Source: Verrucosispora sp. WMMD573
GTDB taxonomy: Bacteria > Actinomycetota > Actinomycetes > Mycobacteriales > Micromonosporaceae
NCBI RefSeq assembly: GCF_027497175.1
Contig: NZ_CP114901.1
Location: 5,704,001 to 5,768,000 of the forward strand
DNA length: 64,000 nucleotides
Direction of reading: 5' to 3'
This document shows positions 36,248 to 44,855 of this stretch, piece by piece (positions within the stretch are counted from its first letter, which is position 1; every line of letters begins with the position of its first letter). The notes below the pieces were generated by a model that was given only the letters and a program-made list of their open reading frames with translations, did no database searches and was not told the origin of the DNA. The position numbers and the translations under genes are program-made.

Positions 36248-37144
36248 ATGTCGGTGGATCTACGCCTCATGCGGTACGTCGTGGTGGTCGCCGAGGAGGG
36301 CAGTTTCGAGCGGGCCGCGCAGCGTCTGCACATGGCGCAGCCACCGCTGAGTCGCCAGATCCGCGATCTGGAGCGGCAGCTCGGCGTACCGCTGTTCACC
36401 CGCCGCCCGACCCGCCTCACCGAGGCCGGGACGGCTTTCGTGGCGTCTGCGCGTAAGGTGCTGAGCGACGCGGACGCGATGGTCCGGGCGACGCGGGCGG
36501 CCGGGCAGGGCCGCGCCGGCACGGTGCGCATCGGAACGGTCGCCAGCGCCGCGCACGAGGTGGTGCCGCAACTGCTGGACGCGCTGCGGGCGATGCATCC
36601 GGACATCACCGTTCGCACGGGCGAGGCATGGCCGACCGAACTCGACGCCGGGTTACGCGCCGGCCGCTTCGATCTGGTGCTGTCGCGGGGCTCATCTGCT
36701 CAGTCGGACCTCGCCCGGCAGACGGTACGCCGGGAGCCGCTGGTCGCCGTCGTCGGTCCCCGGCACCCGCTTGCCGGGCGTCCGACCGCGACACTGAGCG
36801 ACCTGCGGATCGGCCCGCTCAACCTGCCGCCCGAACACCTGACGCCCGGCTACCGCGCTGCCGTGTTCGCCGCCTGCGCCCGCGCCGGCGTGCCGTTCGA
36901 CGCTCGGGACTGCCAGCAACTCGGTTGGCGCCGCGTGGGCATCGCCGAGGACACCGGATTTTCACTGGTACCCCGGTCGCTTGCCGCGCTGCCCACGGTC
37001 GACGGCGTCGTCCTCACCCTCACCGACGACCTCCCGGCACCGGACCTGGAGTTGGTGTGGCGACGCGATGCGCTGTCGCCGGCCGCTGCGGTCGTCGTCG
37101 ACGTGGCTGCCCAACTCGCCCGGCAGCGCGGCTGGGCGGGGTAA
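36248..37144 (+). CDS. LysR-family transcriptional regulator
   Basis: 298 residues. Winged HTH in residues 1-60 (LRLMRYVVVVAEEGSFERAA, MAQPPLSRQIRDLERQLG) and a substrate-binding domain from about 88 (TVRIGTVASAAHEVVPQLLD). ATG 36248 is used; the upstream in-frame 36227 adds only seven residues. It is divergent from the secreted propeller gene and likely regulates it; ligand unknown. Confidence 0.87.
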   Translation: MSVDLRLMRYVVVVAEEGSFERAAQRLHMAQPPLSRQIRDLERQLGVPLFTRRPTRLTEAGTAFVASARKVLSDADAMVRATRAAGQGRAGTVRIGTVASAAHEVVPQLLDALRAMHPDITVRTGEAWPTELDAGLRAGRFDLVLSRGSSAQSDLARQTVRREPLVAVVGPRHPLAGRPTATLSDLRIGPLNLPPEHLTPGYRAAVFAACARAGVPFDARDCQQLGWRRVGIAEDTGFSLVPRSLAALPTVDGVVLTLTDDLPAPDLELVWRRDALSPAAAVVVDVAAQLARQRGWAG

Positions 37145-37180
37145 CCGCCCGACGCCCCGGCCCGGGTCTACAGTGCCACG

Positions 37181-37789
37181 GTGAGCAACCAGCCGGCACG
37201 TGATGCCTATTCGTCAATGTCGGCGCAGTACATCGCACTGTTCGATGGCGGCGGGCAGGCCCACGCGGGCGACACGGCTCTCGTCCGGGACCATCTCGCG
37301 GGCCTGGACGGCGCGGTGCTCGATCTCGGTTGCGGCCCCGGCCACTGGACCGCCTACCTGCATTCGCTCGGCGTCGAGGTGACCGGCATCGATCTGGTCC
37401 CCGAGTTCATCGACCATGCCCGAGCGAACTTCCCCGGGCCGGCGTTCCGGCTCGGCTCGATGACCGAACTGGACGTCCCCGACCACTCGGTGGCCGGCAT
37501 CCTCTCCTGGTACTCGACAATCCACCTGCCACCACCGGAACTGGACCACGTGCTCAGCGAGTTCCGCCGGATGCTGACCCCGTCCGGGCGGTTGGTGATC
37601 GGCTTCTTCGACAGTGCAGACGGCGTGGCCGAGTTCGACCACAAGGTCCTCACCGCGTACCGCTGGCCAGTCGACGAGTTCTCCGCTCGCCTGACGCGGG
37701 CCGGCTTCACCGAGCTTCAGCGCCTGCAACAGCAGTTCCCGGACCGCCCGGACCGCAGGTACGCGGCCATCGCCGCGACCGCCACCTGA
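37181..37789 (+). CDS. Class I SAM-dependent methyltransferase
   Basis: 202 residues. Motif I is VLDLGCGPGHWTAYL, with the acidic SAM ribose residue in VTGIDLVPEF, motif II around SVAGILSWYSTIHLPPPELD and motif III RMLTPSGRLVIGFF. It is a small Methyltransf_11/25 protein with unknown acceptor. GTG 37181 is the earliest start and lies 37 bp after the LysR gene, possibly the same transcript. Confidence 0.83.
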   Translation: MSNQPARDAYSSMSAQYIALFDGGGQAHAGDTALVRDHLAGLDGAVLDLGCGPGHWTAYLHSLGVEVTGIDLVPEFIDHARANFPGPAFRLGSMTELDVPDHSVAGILSWYSTIHLPPPELDHVLSEFRRMLTPSGRLVIGFFDSADGVAEFDHKVLTAYRWPVDEFSARLTRAGFTELQRLQQQFPDRPDRRYAAIAATAT

Positions 37790-37840
37790 GCCCGCCCGCA
37801 GCATCCGACACCTGACCGTGCCTACGGCCGGCCGCTTCGA

Positions 37841-38230
37841 TCAGGCAGCCGGCTGCTGTCCCGGCCAGAACGGCCACTCCTCGAACGACCGACAACGTCC
37901 GTCGTCCGCGAATCGCATGATCCAAAGGTCGCGGTACTCCTGGTCGACCGGGTCGCCGTAGCGGACCTCCTGGCGCGACACCGCGGTGTCGCCGTCGACC
38001 GCGACGATCTCCGTGGTCATCTGGAACACCTCGTCGGGGCCCTTGCGCTGCTGGTCCCACATCTCGGCGATGGCCGGCAGGCCGACGACGGGCGTCCAGT
38101 ACGGCCCCTGCCGATAGCTTGCATCCTCGGTGAAGAGCGTGACCAGCGCCTGCGTACCCGGCGTCCGCCACACCTGCTCGTAGGCAGCGATCCAGTCGGC
38201 GACCTGCTTTCTGTTCATGGACAACACCAT
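37841..38230 (-). CDS. SnoaL-like (NTF2-fold) protein
   Basis: 129 residues of the NTF2-like superfamily: VADWIAAYEQVWRTPGTQAL, LFTEDASYRQGPYWTPVVGL and DGRCRSFEEWPFWPG. These cone-shaped folds serve as cyclases, isomerases or ligand-binding proteins; no catalytic residue set is clear. ATG 38230 has GGAG four bases upstream; ATG 38218 is an alternative without SD. Confidence 0.75.
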   Translation of the reverse strand: MVLSMNRKQVADWIAAYEQVWRTPGTQALVTLFTEDASYRQGPYWTPVVGLPAIAEMWDQQRKGPDEVFQMTTEIVAVDGDTAVSRQEVRYGDPVDQEYRDLWIMRFADDGRCRSFEEWPFWPGQQPAA

Positions 38231-38340
38231 GCCACTCCGAGGGCGCCAGACGGCGGGATCCGTTGAACGCAGGCCCAGCCTCGCCCCGCATGTCGGCTTG
38301 CCCTGGCTGCCGTTCGGTCCACTGAATAGGCTCACTCGAC

Positions 38341-39351
38341 ATGCGGGTGACCCACACGCTCCTCCACGGCGAGGACCTCGCCCGGCTCGTGCAGCGGGAG
38401 TACGTCGTCGCACCGCCCGTCACGGTGAGTCTGCTGAAGCGTGGTTTCAACGACACGTACCTCGTCACCGATGTCGAGGGCGGTCGCCGCGTGCTGCGGG
38501 TCTACAACCGAGGAAAGTACTGGATCCGTTCGGAATCCGATCTCCACTTCGAACTCGACCTGCTCGATCATCTGGCTACGGCCGGGCTGGGCGTCATCCG
38601 TCCGTACCAGCGGATCGTCGGCGGCCGGCTCGGCCAGCTGACAGCGCCCGAGGGCGAACGCTGCTTCGCCCTGTTCACCCACGCGCCTGGCACGCCCCTG
38701 CACGAAGGCGCGCTGACCGTCGAGCAGTGGCGGGAGTTCGGCTCCGGTATCGCCCGGATGCACCTGGAGATGGACCGCTTCCTCACCCACCGCGACCGCT
38801 ACCACCTCGATGAGCGCATCCTCGTCGAACGGCCGCTGGCCAGCCTGGCGCCCTATGCCGGCTCAGGTCGGGCCGCGGCGGACCTCGCTGAGATCGGCAA
38901 GCTCGGCGAGCGGCTGACCGCCGAGATCCGGCGCCTCCGAGCCATCGACGGCGCGTACGGGATCATTCATGCGGACCTGCACCGGGGCAACACCCATATC
39001 GACCGCGATGGACGGTTCGTCACCTTCGACTTTGACCACTGCGGTTTTGGGTTGCGCGCGTACGACCTGGTCGCTCTCTATCGCGGGCCCGACTCGCCGG
39101 AGGAGGATCGCCATCGGTGGGCAGCGGTCCTCGCCGGCTACCAGCAGGTCCGTCCGCTCAGCCGGAGCGAGGTGGCCAGTTTCCCCGTACTGGCTGCCTG
39201 CCGGGCGCTGTGGGACATCGGTGACTGGCTGGGTGCCGCCGACCGTACCGGCGACGCCTGGGTGACCGACGCGGTGATCGCCAAGCTGCGGGCGGACGTC
39301 GGCAGGGCAGACGTTCCTCCCGAACCTGCGAGTTCCGCCGCGCCGGACTGA
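38341..39351 (+). CDS. Aminoglycoside phosphotransferase/homoserine kinase-type protein
   Basis: 336 residues with the APH kinase-like fold: LLKRGFNDTYLVTDVEGGRR (ATP-binding lobe), IIHADLHRGNTHID (Brenner motif with catalytic Asp, near 215-228) and VTFDFDHCGFG (metal-binding DFD). It resembles the HSK2/YihE-like phosphotransferases. It could phosphorylate a small metabolite or an antibiotic; in this neighbourhood both are possible. ATG 38341; TAGGCT 38327-38332 suggests a very short leader. Confidence 0.82.
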   Translation: MRVTHTLLHGEDLARLVQREYVVAPPVTVSLLKRGFNDTYLVTDVEGGRRVLRVYNRGKYWIRSESDLHFELDLLDHLATAGLGVIRPYQRIVGGRLGQLTAPEGERCFALFTHAPGTPLHEGALTVEQWREFGSGIARMHLEMDRFLTHRDRYHLDERILVERPLASLAPYAGSGRAAADLAEIGKLGERLTAEIRRLRAIDGAYGIIHADLHRGNTHIDRDGRFVTFDFDHCGFGLRAYDLVALYRGPDSPEEDRHRWAAVLAGYQQVRPLSRSEVASFPVLAACRALWDIGDWLGAADRTGDAWVTDAVIAKLRADVGRADVPPEPASSAAPD

Positions 39352-39358
39352 AGCGAGG

Positions 39359-40156
39359 TCAACTCCGGGCCCGGCCTCGCCGCTCGCGCAGCCAGACGAG
39401 CACCACCATGCAGATGTTGACGACGGCGAGGATCAGCAGGGACGCGTCGCCGGTGTCGGTGGACCGGTCGATCGCGAAGCCCTCGCCGCCCGCCATCACC
39501 GTGTTGACGGTGGTGAACAGGACGTTGTTGGCGACGTGGAAGGCGACCGGCGCCTCCCCACCGCGACTGATGATCGCCATGAGCCCGGTGGAGATGCCGA
39601 ACACGGCGTAGTAACCGAACAGCCAGGGGTCGGTTGAGCCGTGCACCACGGCGAAGCCCAGGCTCGAGATGACCAGCCCGACGACCAGGGCCGGACGAAC
39701 CTGGCGTACCCAGGAGGCCGCGGCGGGCAGCACGGCGCTTCGGAACATCAACTCCTCGCCGGCTGCCTGAACCGGGGTGCTCAGCATGACGATCACCAGC
39801 ATGGCGATCGTCATGCCGGTAGCACCGAAGCTGGTCCAGCCCGGCGCGTCGGGTGCGACCAGCGCCACGACACCGATCCCGGCGCTGACCAGCACCGCCG
39901 CGCCGACCAGGTAACGTGCCAGGCGGCGTGCGTCGAATGCTCGCGGTGAGCTGATCAGGCTGCGCCATGGCACCTTGGCGATCCACATCAGGAGCAGGAT
40001 CGCCAGCACGCCCGCCGCGCCCACACTGACGTTGACCGCCAGGAGCTTCAGCGGCGGGGCCATCGGGTCCTCGCTGCCCTCGATGACGCCGACGACCTGG
40101 TAGAGCAGCACCGCAGCGCATACCGCCCCCTGCGGACAGGGCCGCCCTTTCATCAC
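39359..40156 (-). CDS. CPBP-family intramembrane glutamic endopeptidase
   Basis: 265 residues, seven or so membrane helices. Motif 1 is AAGEELMFRSAVLP (the EE..R pair) and motif 2 is FAVVHGST, with the last conserved His in FHVANNVLF. CPBP (Abi/Rce1-like) proteases are involved in CAAX-like processing, bacteriocin self-immunity or stress; target unknown. The ATG at 40156 leaves a short first helix, so the true N-terminus could differ. Convergent with the phosphotransferase gene, seven bases apart. Confidence 0.82.
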   Translation of the reverse strand: MMKGRPCPQGAVCAAVLLYQVVGVIEGSEDPMAPPLKLLAVNVSVGAAGVLAILLLMWIAKVPWRSLISSPRAFDARRLARYLVGAAVLVSAGIGVVALVAPDAPGWTSFGATGMTIAMLVIVMLSTPVQAAGEELMFRSAVLPAAASWVRQVRPALVVGLVISSLGFAVVHGSTDPWLFGYYAVFGISTGLMAIISRGGEAPVAFHVANNVLFTTVNTVMAGGEGFAIDRSTDTGDASLLILAVVNICMVVLVWLRERRGRARS

Positions 40157-40377
40157 CCGAACATGACATCCCGCGGACAGAGATACGACGCGTTGTCACT
40201 GGAGACCCGTCGCAGGAGGCGGCGGAACGGCCTGGTCAGGGTTTCGACAATCGGACATTTCCCGGTCACTTCGTTGCTAGCCGGCCGAGGAGGAACAGCG
40301 CCGTGGCATCGATCACGTCGTCGAAGTGCCTGCTGTCGTCGGGGTAGTGGAATCCGTGGCCGGCGTGCTCGTACTCA

Positions 40378-41311
40378 GAGGGTGTTTGAGAAGTTCTCGT
40401 GATGGGTGGCGTGTCGCGCCGTCGGTTAGCGGCCGTTGGTCCATAGTGGCTCGATGTCGCGTCAGCGTCGCTACCCCTCGGACCTGACCGACGCCCAATG
40501 GGCGCTGGTCGAGCCGCTGCTGCCACCACCGAGAACCGGTGGCCGGCCGGAGAAACATCCACGCCGCGACGTGGTGAACGCGATCCTGTACGTGGTGCGG
40601 ACCGGCTGCTCGTGGCGGCAACTGCCGGTCGACTTCCCGCCGTGGCAGACGGTGTACTGGTACTTCACCCGCTGGGAGGAAGACGATGTCACCGAGCGGA
40701 TCCTCGTCGCGCTGCGCCGAAGGGTCCGCGCCGCCCAAGGCCGCGCCGCCGAACCCACGGCAGGCATCATCGACTCCCAGAGCGTCAAAGGCGCCGACAC
40801 CGTCGGCCGGGACACCCGTGGCTACGACGCGGGCAAGAAGGTCAACGGCCGCAAACGGTTCATCGTCACCGACACCCTGGGTCTGCTCCTAGTCGTGTGC
40901 GTGATGGCCGCGAGCGTGCAGGACCGCGACGGAGCGAAGACGACTCTGCTGTCGGCGTACCTGTTCACCCCGGTCCGGTTCGTCTACGCCGACGCCGGCT
41001 TCGCCGGAACCCTGGTCGACTGGTGCCAACGCATCCTGCGCACCACCCTGGAAATCGTACGCAAGGCCCCAGGCCAGAAAGGATTCGCCGTAATCGCCCG
41101 CCGATGGGTCGTCGAGCGCAGCCTTGCCTGGCTGACCGGCCACCGCAGACTGGCCCGCGACTACGAACGCCACCCCGCCACCTCCGAAGCCATGATCCGC
41201 TGGGCCGCCATCAACGGCATGCTCCGCCGCCTCACCCGCGGCCGACCCGCACGCCGTCAACGAGCCTGGACCCTCGACAACCTCAAAGCCTGACCCTTCT
41301 CAAACACGCTC
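40378..41311. mobile_element. Complete IS5-family insertion sequence (934 bp)
   Basis: Terminal inverted repeats: left GAGGGTGTTTGAGAAG (40378-40393), right end (41296-41311) reverse complement GAGCGTGTTTGAGAAG, one mismatch in 16. The flanking direct duplication is TCA (40375-40377 and 41312-41314), a TNA-type target as used by IS5-family groups such as IS1031/IS427. It contains one transposase gene and nothing else. Both ends and the duplication are intact, so the insertion is probably recent. Confidence 0.92.
40454..41293 (+). CDS. IS5-family transposase (DDE)
   Basis: 279 residues in a single uninterrupted frame. The N-terminal DUF4096-like part (PSDLTDAQWALVEPLLPP, GCSWRQLPVDFPPWQTVYWY) precedes the DDE catalytic core: IIDSQSVKG (first Asp), FVYADAGFAG (second Asp) and VVERSLAWLTGHRRLARDYE (Glu). 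ATG 40454 is favoured over GTG/ATG further upstream. It is complete and seems functional. CATAGT just upstream may be its -10. Confidence 0.92.
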   Translation: MSRQRRYPSDLTDAQWALVEPLLPPPRTGGRPEKHPRRDVVNAILYVVRTGCSWRQLPVDFPPWQTVYWYFTRWEEDDVTERILVALRRRVRAAQGRAAEPTAGIIDSQSVKGADTVGRDTRGYDAGKKVNGRKRFIVTDTLGLLLVVCVMAASVQDRDGAKTTLLSAYLFTPVRFVYADAGFAGTLVDWCQRILRTTLEIVRKAPGQKGFAVIARRWVVERSLAWLTGHRRLARDYERHPATSEAMIRWAAINGMLRRLTRGRPARRQRAWTLDNLKA

Positions 41312-42028
41312 TCAATGAGCACGCACTCGTTGCCGGAGCGCACCATCGCGTCCCGAAATTGCCGCACCGAGTCGATCGGCTCGACCTCGTCGCGGGTGCC
41401 GTGGTGGATCTGCATCGGCGGGTTCCCCGGCCGCACGAGTTCGATCAGTGAATACTCGATCAGTCTGCCCGGCGCGATGCCGACCTGCCGTTCGAGGCGG
41501 CGCTGCGCGGCCGGCTCGAAGGAGCGCAGATTCGATCCTGCCGGGTTGAGGGCCACCAGGGCCGCCGTACCGGCCCTCGGTGCCGCGGTGGCGGCAGGTG
41601 GGGTCAGCGCAGCGACAATCGCGAGATGAGCCCCGGCTGAGCTGCCGCCCGAGGCCAGGTGCGACGCTTCGAGCCCGCGCACCGCAGCCACCCGGGCGAA
41701 CTGGTCGATCGCCCACCGAACATCAGCGATGCAGTCGTCGATGCTGGCCGCGCCGCCGGGACCGAGCAGCCGATACCCCGCCGACCCGGCGAAGATCCCG
41801 TGCGACGCCAGTTGTCGGCAGTGCGGGGCGAGCCCGTCGGCCGATCCCTCGCGGAGGGCGCCGCCATGGAACAGCACGATGCCGGCACGCGGCGGTGTGC
41901 CGGCGCCCGGCTCGAAGATCAGCAAGGGCAGTTCGCTGCCGTCGGCGGCGTGAAAGAGCAGCGAGGACTCTCGACAGGCTGCCGTCATGAGCCGCACTCG
42001 ACCATCGGGCGCAGGCGTCCACAACCGG

Positions 42029-42988
42029 TCAGCGTTGCCGGAACGCGGCTCGGTAGGCGAGCGGAGTGGTGGCGTACGCCCGGCGGAACTGGAGCCGGAG
42101 GTTGGCGGCGCTGCCCAGGCCACTGCGTCGAGCGATCTCCTCGACTGTCAGGTCACCGCTTTCGAGCAGGGCGCAGGCCCTGCGTAGCCGGGCCGCGATC
42201 AGCCAGGCGCGCGGGCTCGTGCCCAGTTCCCTGGCGAAGGCGCGACTGAGCGTTCGGGTGGACTGCATCGCCTGCCGCGCGAGGTCGGCCACCGTGATGG
42301 GCCGGTGCAGGTTGGCCAGTGCCCAGTCCGTCACGCCGCTGAGCCGCTCCCCCACCACCACTGCGCTCGCCACGGTGTACTGGGCCTGCCCTCCGGCGCG
42401 GTGCAGCGGTGTGACCATGTGCCGGGCCCGCTGGATGGCCGCCTGCTGGCCGTGGTCGAGACCGATCAGGTACAGGCACAGGTCGAGGCCGGCGGCGAGG
42501 CCGGCGCTGGTCAGTACGGTGCCCTCATCGACGTAGAGGACCGCCGGGTCGACCTGCACAGTGGGATGTTCCCGGGCGAGGGCGGCGGCGTGGACCCAGT
42601 GTGTGGTGGCGCGACGGCCATCGAGCAGACCGGCCTGGGCCAGCGCGAAGGCGCCGCTACAGATGGCGGCGATCCGGGCTCCGCGCTGGTGCGCGGTGCG
42701 TAGGGCGTCGAGCGCGGCTGCCGGCGCTGGCCCGCGCCGGAACCCGGGCACGATGACGGTGTCGGCGGTGGCGACCGCTTCGAGGCCGGCCGCGACGGTG
42801 ATACCGAACCCGGGTGTGGTGGTCGGCACCGGCCCGGCCCGCAGCGAACACAAGACAGCCTCGTACCTGCCGAGACCTTCGTGGCCGAAGACCTGCGTGG
42901 CGATGGCCGCGTCGAACGCCACGACCGGAGGGAGGGCCAGGACAGCAACGCGATGAATGGCCGTTTCCTCACGCACGATGGCAAGCAT
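42029..42988 (-). CDS. GlxA-type AraC regulator (DJ-1/PfpI domain + HTH)
   Basis: 319 residues. Residues 10-185 form a DJ-1/PfpI-like domain with the elbow AAICSGAFALAQAGLLDGRR (Cys at the nucleophile position), and 215-315 two HTHs (TVADLARQAMQSTRTLSRAF, TVEEIARRSGLGSAANLRLQ). GlxA family regulators control catabolism of quaternary amines or amidases. ATG 42988 overlaps nothing but lies 40 bp from the divergent DJ-1 gene, which may be its target. Confidence 0.85.
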   Translation of the reverse strand: MLAIVREETAIHRVAVLALPPVVAFDAAIATQVFGHEGLGRYEAVLCSLRAGPVPTTTPGFGITVAAGLEAVATADTVIVPGFRRGPAPAAALDALRTAHQRGARIAAICSGAFALAQAGLLDGRRATTHWVHAAALAREHPTVQVDPAVLYVDEGTVLTSAGLAAGLDLCLYLIGLDHGQQAAIQRARHMVTPLHRAGGQAQYTVASAVVVGERLSGVTDWALANLHRPITVADLARQAMQSTRTLSRAFARELGTSPRAWLIAARLRRACALLESGDLTVEEIARRSGLGSAANLRLQFRRAYATTPLAYRAAFRQR

Positions 42989-43028
42989 GCCACTGGCCCG
43001 TCCTGGCGGCGATCGCGAGGCTGTACGG

Positions 43029-43622
43029 GTGAGAGTAGAGATCGTCGTATTCGACGGCTTTGACGAACTCGATGCCTTCGGCCCGTTCGAAGTGCTGTCC
43101 AGTGCCGGGTTCGAGGTGGATCTGGTGGTCGCGGAGGACCCGGGTCCGGTTCGCAGTATGCGGGGCGTCCAGTTGGACGTTCCCGGTGTGCTGGATCGCC
43201 CGGACGGAGTGATCGTGGTCGGCGGTGGCTGGCTGAACCGGGCCGAGCAGGGCTCCTGGGCGCAGGCTCAGGCCGGCGTACTGCCCAGGAGATTGGCTGA
43301 GGTCGCCGGTTCCGCCAGGTGGATGGCGTCGGTCTGCACGGGCGCGATGCTGCTCGCGGCGGCCGGTCTGCTCGCCGGGCGCAGCGCCACGACGAATCGG
43401 CACGCGTACGACGAGTTGCGCGCCTACGGCGTGCACGTGATCGAGGAGCGGGTGGTCGACGACGGTGACCGGGTCACCGCTGGCGCGTTGAGCGCCGGTA
43501 TCGATCTGGGCCTGTGGCTGACCGAGCGGGAGTACGGCGCGGAACGCGCTGCCACCGTGGCTGCCACCATCGACTTCGCTCTGCGCGGCCCGGTCTGGAA
43601 GAACCCGGCCACGACCAGGTAG
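43029..43622 (+). CDS. DJ-1/PfpI family protein (isonitrile hydratase-like)
   Basis: 197 residues: VEIVVFDGFDELDAFGPFEV at the N-terminus, VIVVGGGWLN, and the nucleophile elbow MASVCTGAMLLAAAGLLAGR with Cys. The C-terminus DRVTAGALSAGIDLGLWLTE is typical of the isonitrile-hydratase/ThiJ subgroup. GTG 43029 chosen because earlier in-frame starts (42957) overlap the divergent gene and add no family sequence. Likely partner of the GlxA regulator. Confidence 0.82.
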   Translation: MRVEIVVFDGFDELDAFGPFEVLSSAGFEVDLVVAEDPGPVRSMRGVQLDVPGVLDRPDGVIVVGGGWLNRAEQGSWAQAQAGVLPRRLAEVAGSARWMASVCTGAMLLAAAGLLAGRSATTNRHAYDELRAYGVHVIEERVVDDGDRVTAGALSAGIDLGLWLTEREYGAERAATVAATIDFALRGPVWKNPATTR

Positions 43623-43879
43623 CGATGCCGAAACCGGCAGGTCAACTAAACCCATCAAGCAGACTATCCCGCGGTTGTCCATCGGGGATCTGGCCATGGC
43701 CCGCCGGCAGCTCCTCACCTTCAAGCACCTCGCCGAAGGTCGTCCCGGGGTGAGGTGAGACGTCCGCTGGGCCGGGCTGCCTCGACTGATGTGCCGCGCG
43801 CTCGGTCCGGGCCGTCGGACTCGGGTGGAGGCCGTTGGTTCCCGGACCGAGCACGTCCTGCGCGGCGGTGTCCCCGCGG

Positions 43880-44842
43880 TTACTTGCTGACGCCGGCGGT
43901 GAGGCCGGACTGCACCTGACGCTGAAAGACGATGTAGACGATGAGCACCGGCAGCATCGCCATGGTGACCCCGGCGAACAGGCCGGACCAGTCGGAGCGG
44001 TAGCCCTGGTTGACCGACAGCTCGATCAGGCCCTGGGAGATGACCTGGTTCTTCGGCTCCCCGGCCACCGACTGCATGAGCAGGGTCGGCAGGTACCACT
44101 GGTTCCACTGGCCGAGGACGTTGAAGATGCCGATGCTGATCAGGCCCGGCTTGGCCATCGGCAACATCACGCTGAAGAACAACCGGCTGTGCGACGCACC
44201 GTCGACCATGCCCGCCTCGGCGATCGCGTTGGGCAGGGTACGGAAGAACGAGTGCATGAAGAAGACGGTGAACGACAGCGACCAGGCCACGTAGACCAGG
44301 ATCAGCATGAAGTGGCTGTTCGGGCCGAGGAACGGCAGCACCACGCCGGTGTTGTAGACACCCTTGAACAGCGGCACCGCGGCGAGGTAGATCGGCAGGG
44401 TCAGCCCGGACAGGAACATGTAGTAGATCAGCCGGTTGCCCCGGAACTCGTAACGGGCGAGCACGTAGGCGGCCATCGAGCCGAGCAGCATGGTGAGGAA
44501 GACACTGCCGGTCAGCACCAGGACGGTGTTGAGGAAGAACGACCCGATGTGCCCCTCGGTCCAGGCCCGGGCGAAGTTGCCCCACTGCAACTGCTCGGGG
44601 ATCAACGACAGCGGCTTGCGGATGACCTCCGAGTCGGTCTTGAGCGCCGACATCACCACCCACAGCAGCGGGTAGACCACCATGATCGCCCAAACCGCGA
44701 GGAACAGGTGTGAGAAGCCGTTGAAGAACCGTGCCCCGGCCCGGCCGCCGCCGACGGCGGCGCGCGGTGCCGGCGTACGGTCCGGTGGTGGAGGCTGGTC
44801 GGGGCCGGCCAGGCCACCCGGGGTGTGGGTCACCGTGCTCAT
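43880..44842 (-). CDS. Amino-sugar ABC transporter permease, MalG-like (NgcG type)
   Basis: 320 residues with six helices (first HLFLAVWAIMVVYPLLWVVM) and the EAA loop AEAGMVDGASHSRLFFSVML. A Pro-rich N-terminal tail (GPDQPPPPDRTPAPRAAVGG) precedes helix 1. ATG 44842 follows GAGGAG. Third transport gene of the RpiR-SIS-ngc operon, downstream of its MalF-like partner by 13 bp. No ATPase gene follows; a shared MsiK-type ATPase is expected. Confidence 0.88.
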   Translation of the reverse strand: MSTVTHTPGGLAGPDQPPPPDRTPAPRAAVGGGRAGARFFNGFSHLFLAVWAIMVVYPLLWVVMSALKTDSEVIRKPLSLIPEQLQWGNFARAWTEGHIGSFFLNTVLVLTGSVFLTMLLGSMAAYVLARYEFRGNRLIYYMFLSGLTLPIYLAAVPLFKGVYNTGVVLPFLGPNSHFMLILVYVAWSLSFTVFFMHSFFRTLPNAIAEAGMVDGASHSRLFFSVMLPMAKPGLISIGIFNVLGQWNQWYLPTLLMQSVAGEPKNQVISQGLIELSVNQGYRSDWSGLFAGVTMAMLPVLIVYIVFQRQVQSGLTAGVSK

Positions 44843-44855
44843 CGTCCAGGTCTCC

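Larger units (their letters stand above)
40266..41988 (-). pseudogene. Alpha/beta-hydrolase gene split by the IS5-family element
   Basis: The 5' part runs from ATG 41988 to 41312: LFHAADGSELPLLIFEPGAG, oxyanion loop VLFHGGALREG, nucleophile elbow GGSSAGAH and acid region HHGTRDEVEPID, ending ECVLIE. The 3' part continues left of the element from 40377 to stop 40266: YEHAGHGFHYPDDSRHFDDV carrying the catalytic His. Removing the element and one copy of the 3-bp duplication restores GTG CTC ATT GAG TAC GAG in frame, so the gene was intact before insertion. It was a carboxylesterase/dienelactone hydrolase-like enzyme of about 260 residues. The truncated frame now ends in the element (VFEKGQALRL...). 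Confidence 0.85.

Noticed and set aside
43623..43879. Possible short gene between the DJ-1 gene and the ngcG-type permease
   Set aside because: Frames on both strands lack family features or SD; only a weak TGCCG/CGGCA hairpin (43626-43639) is visible.
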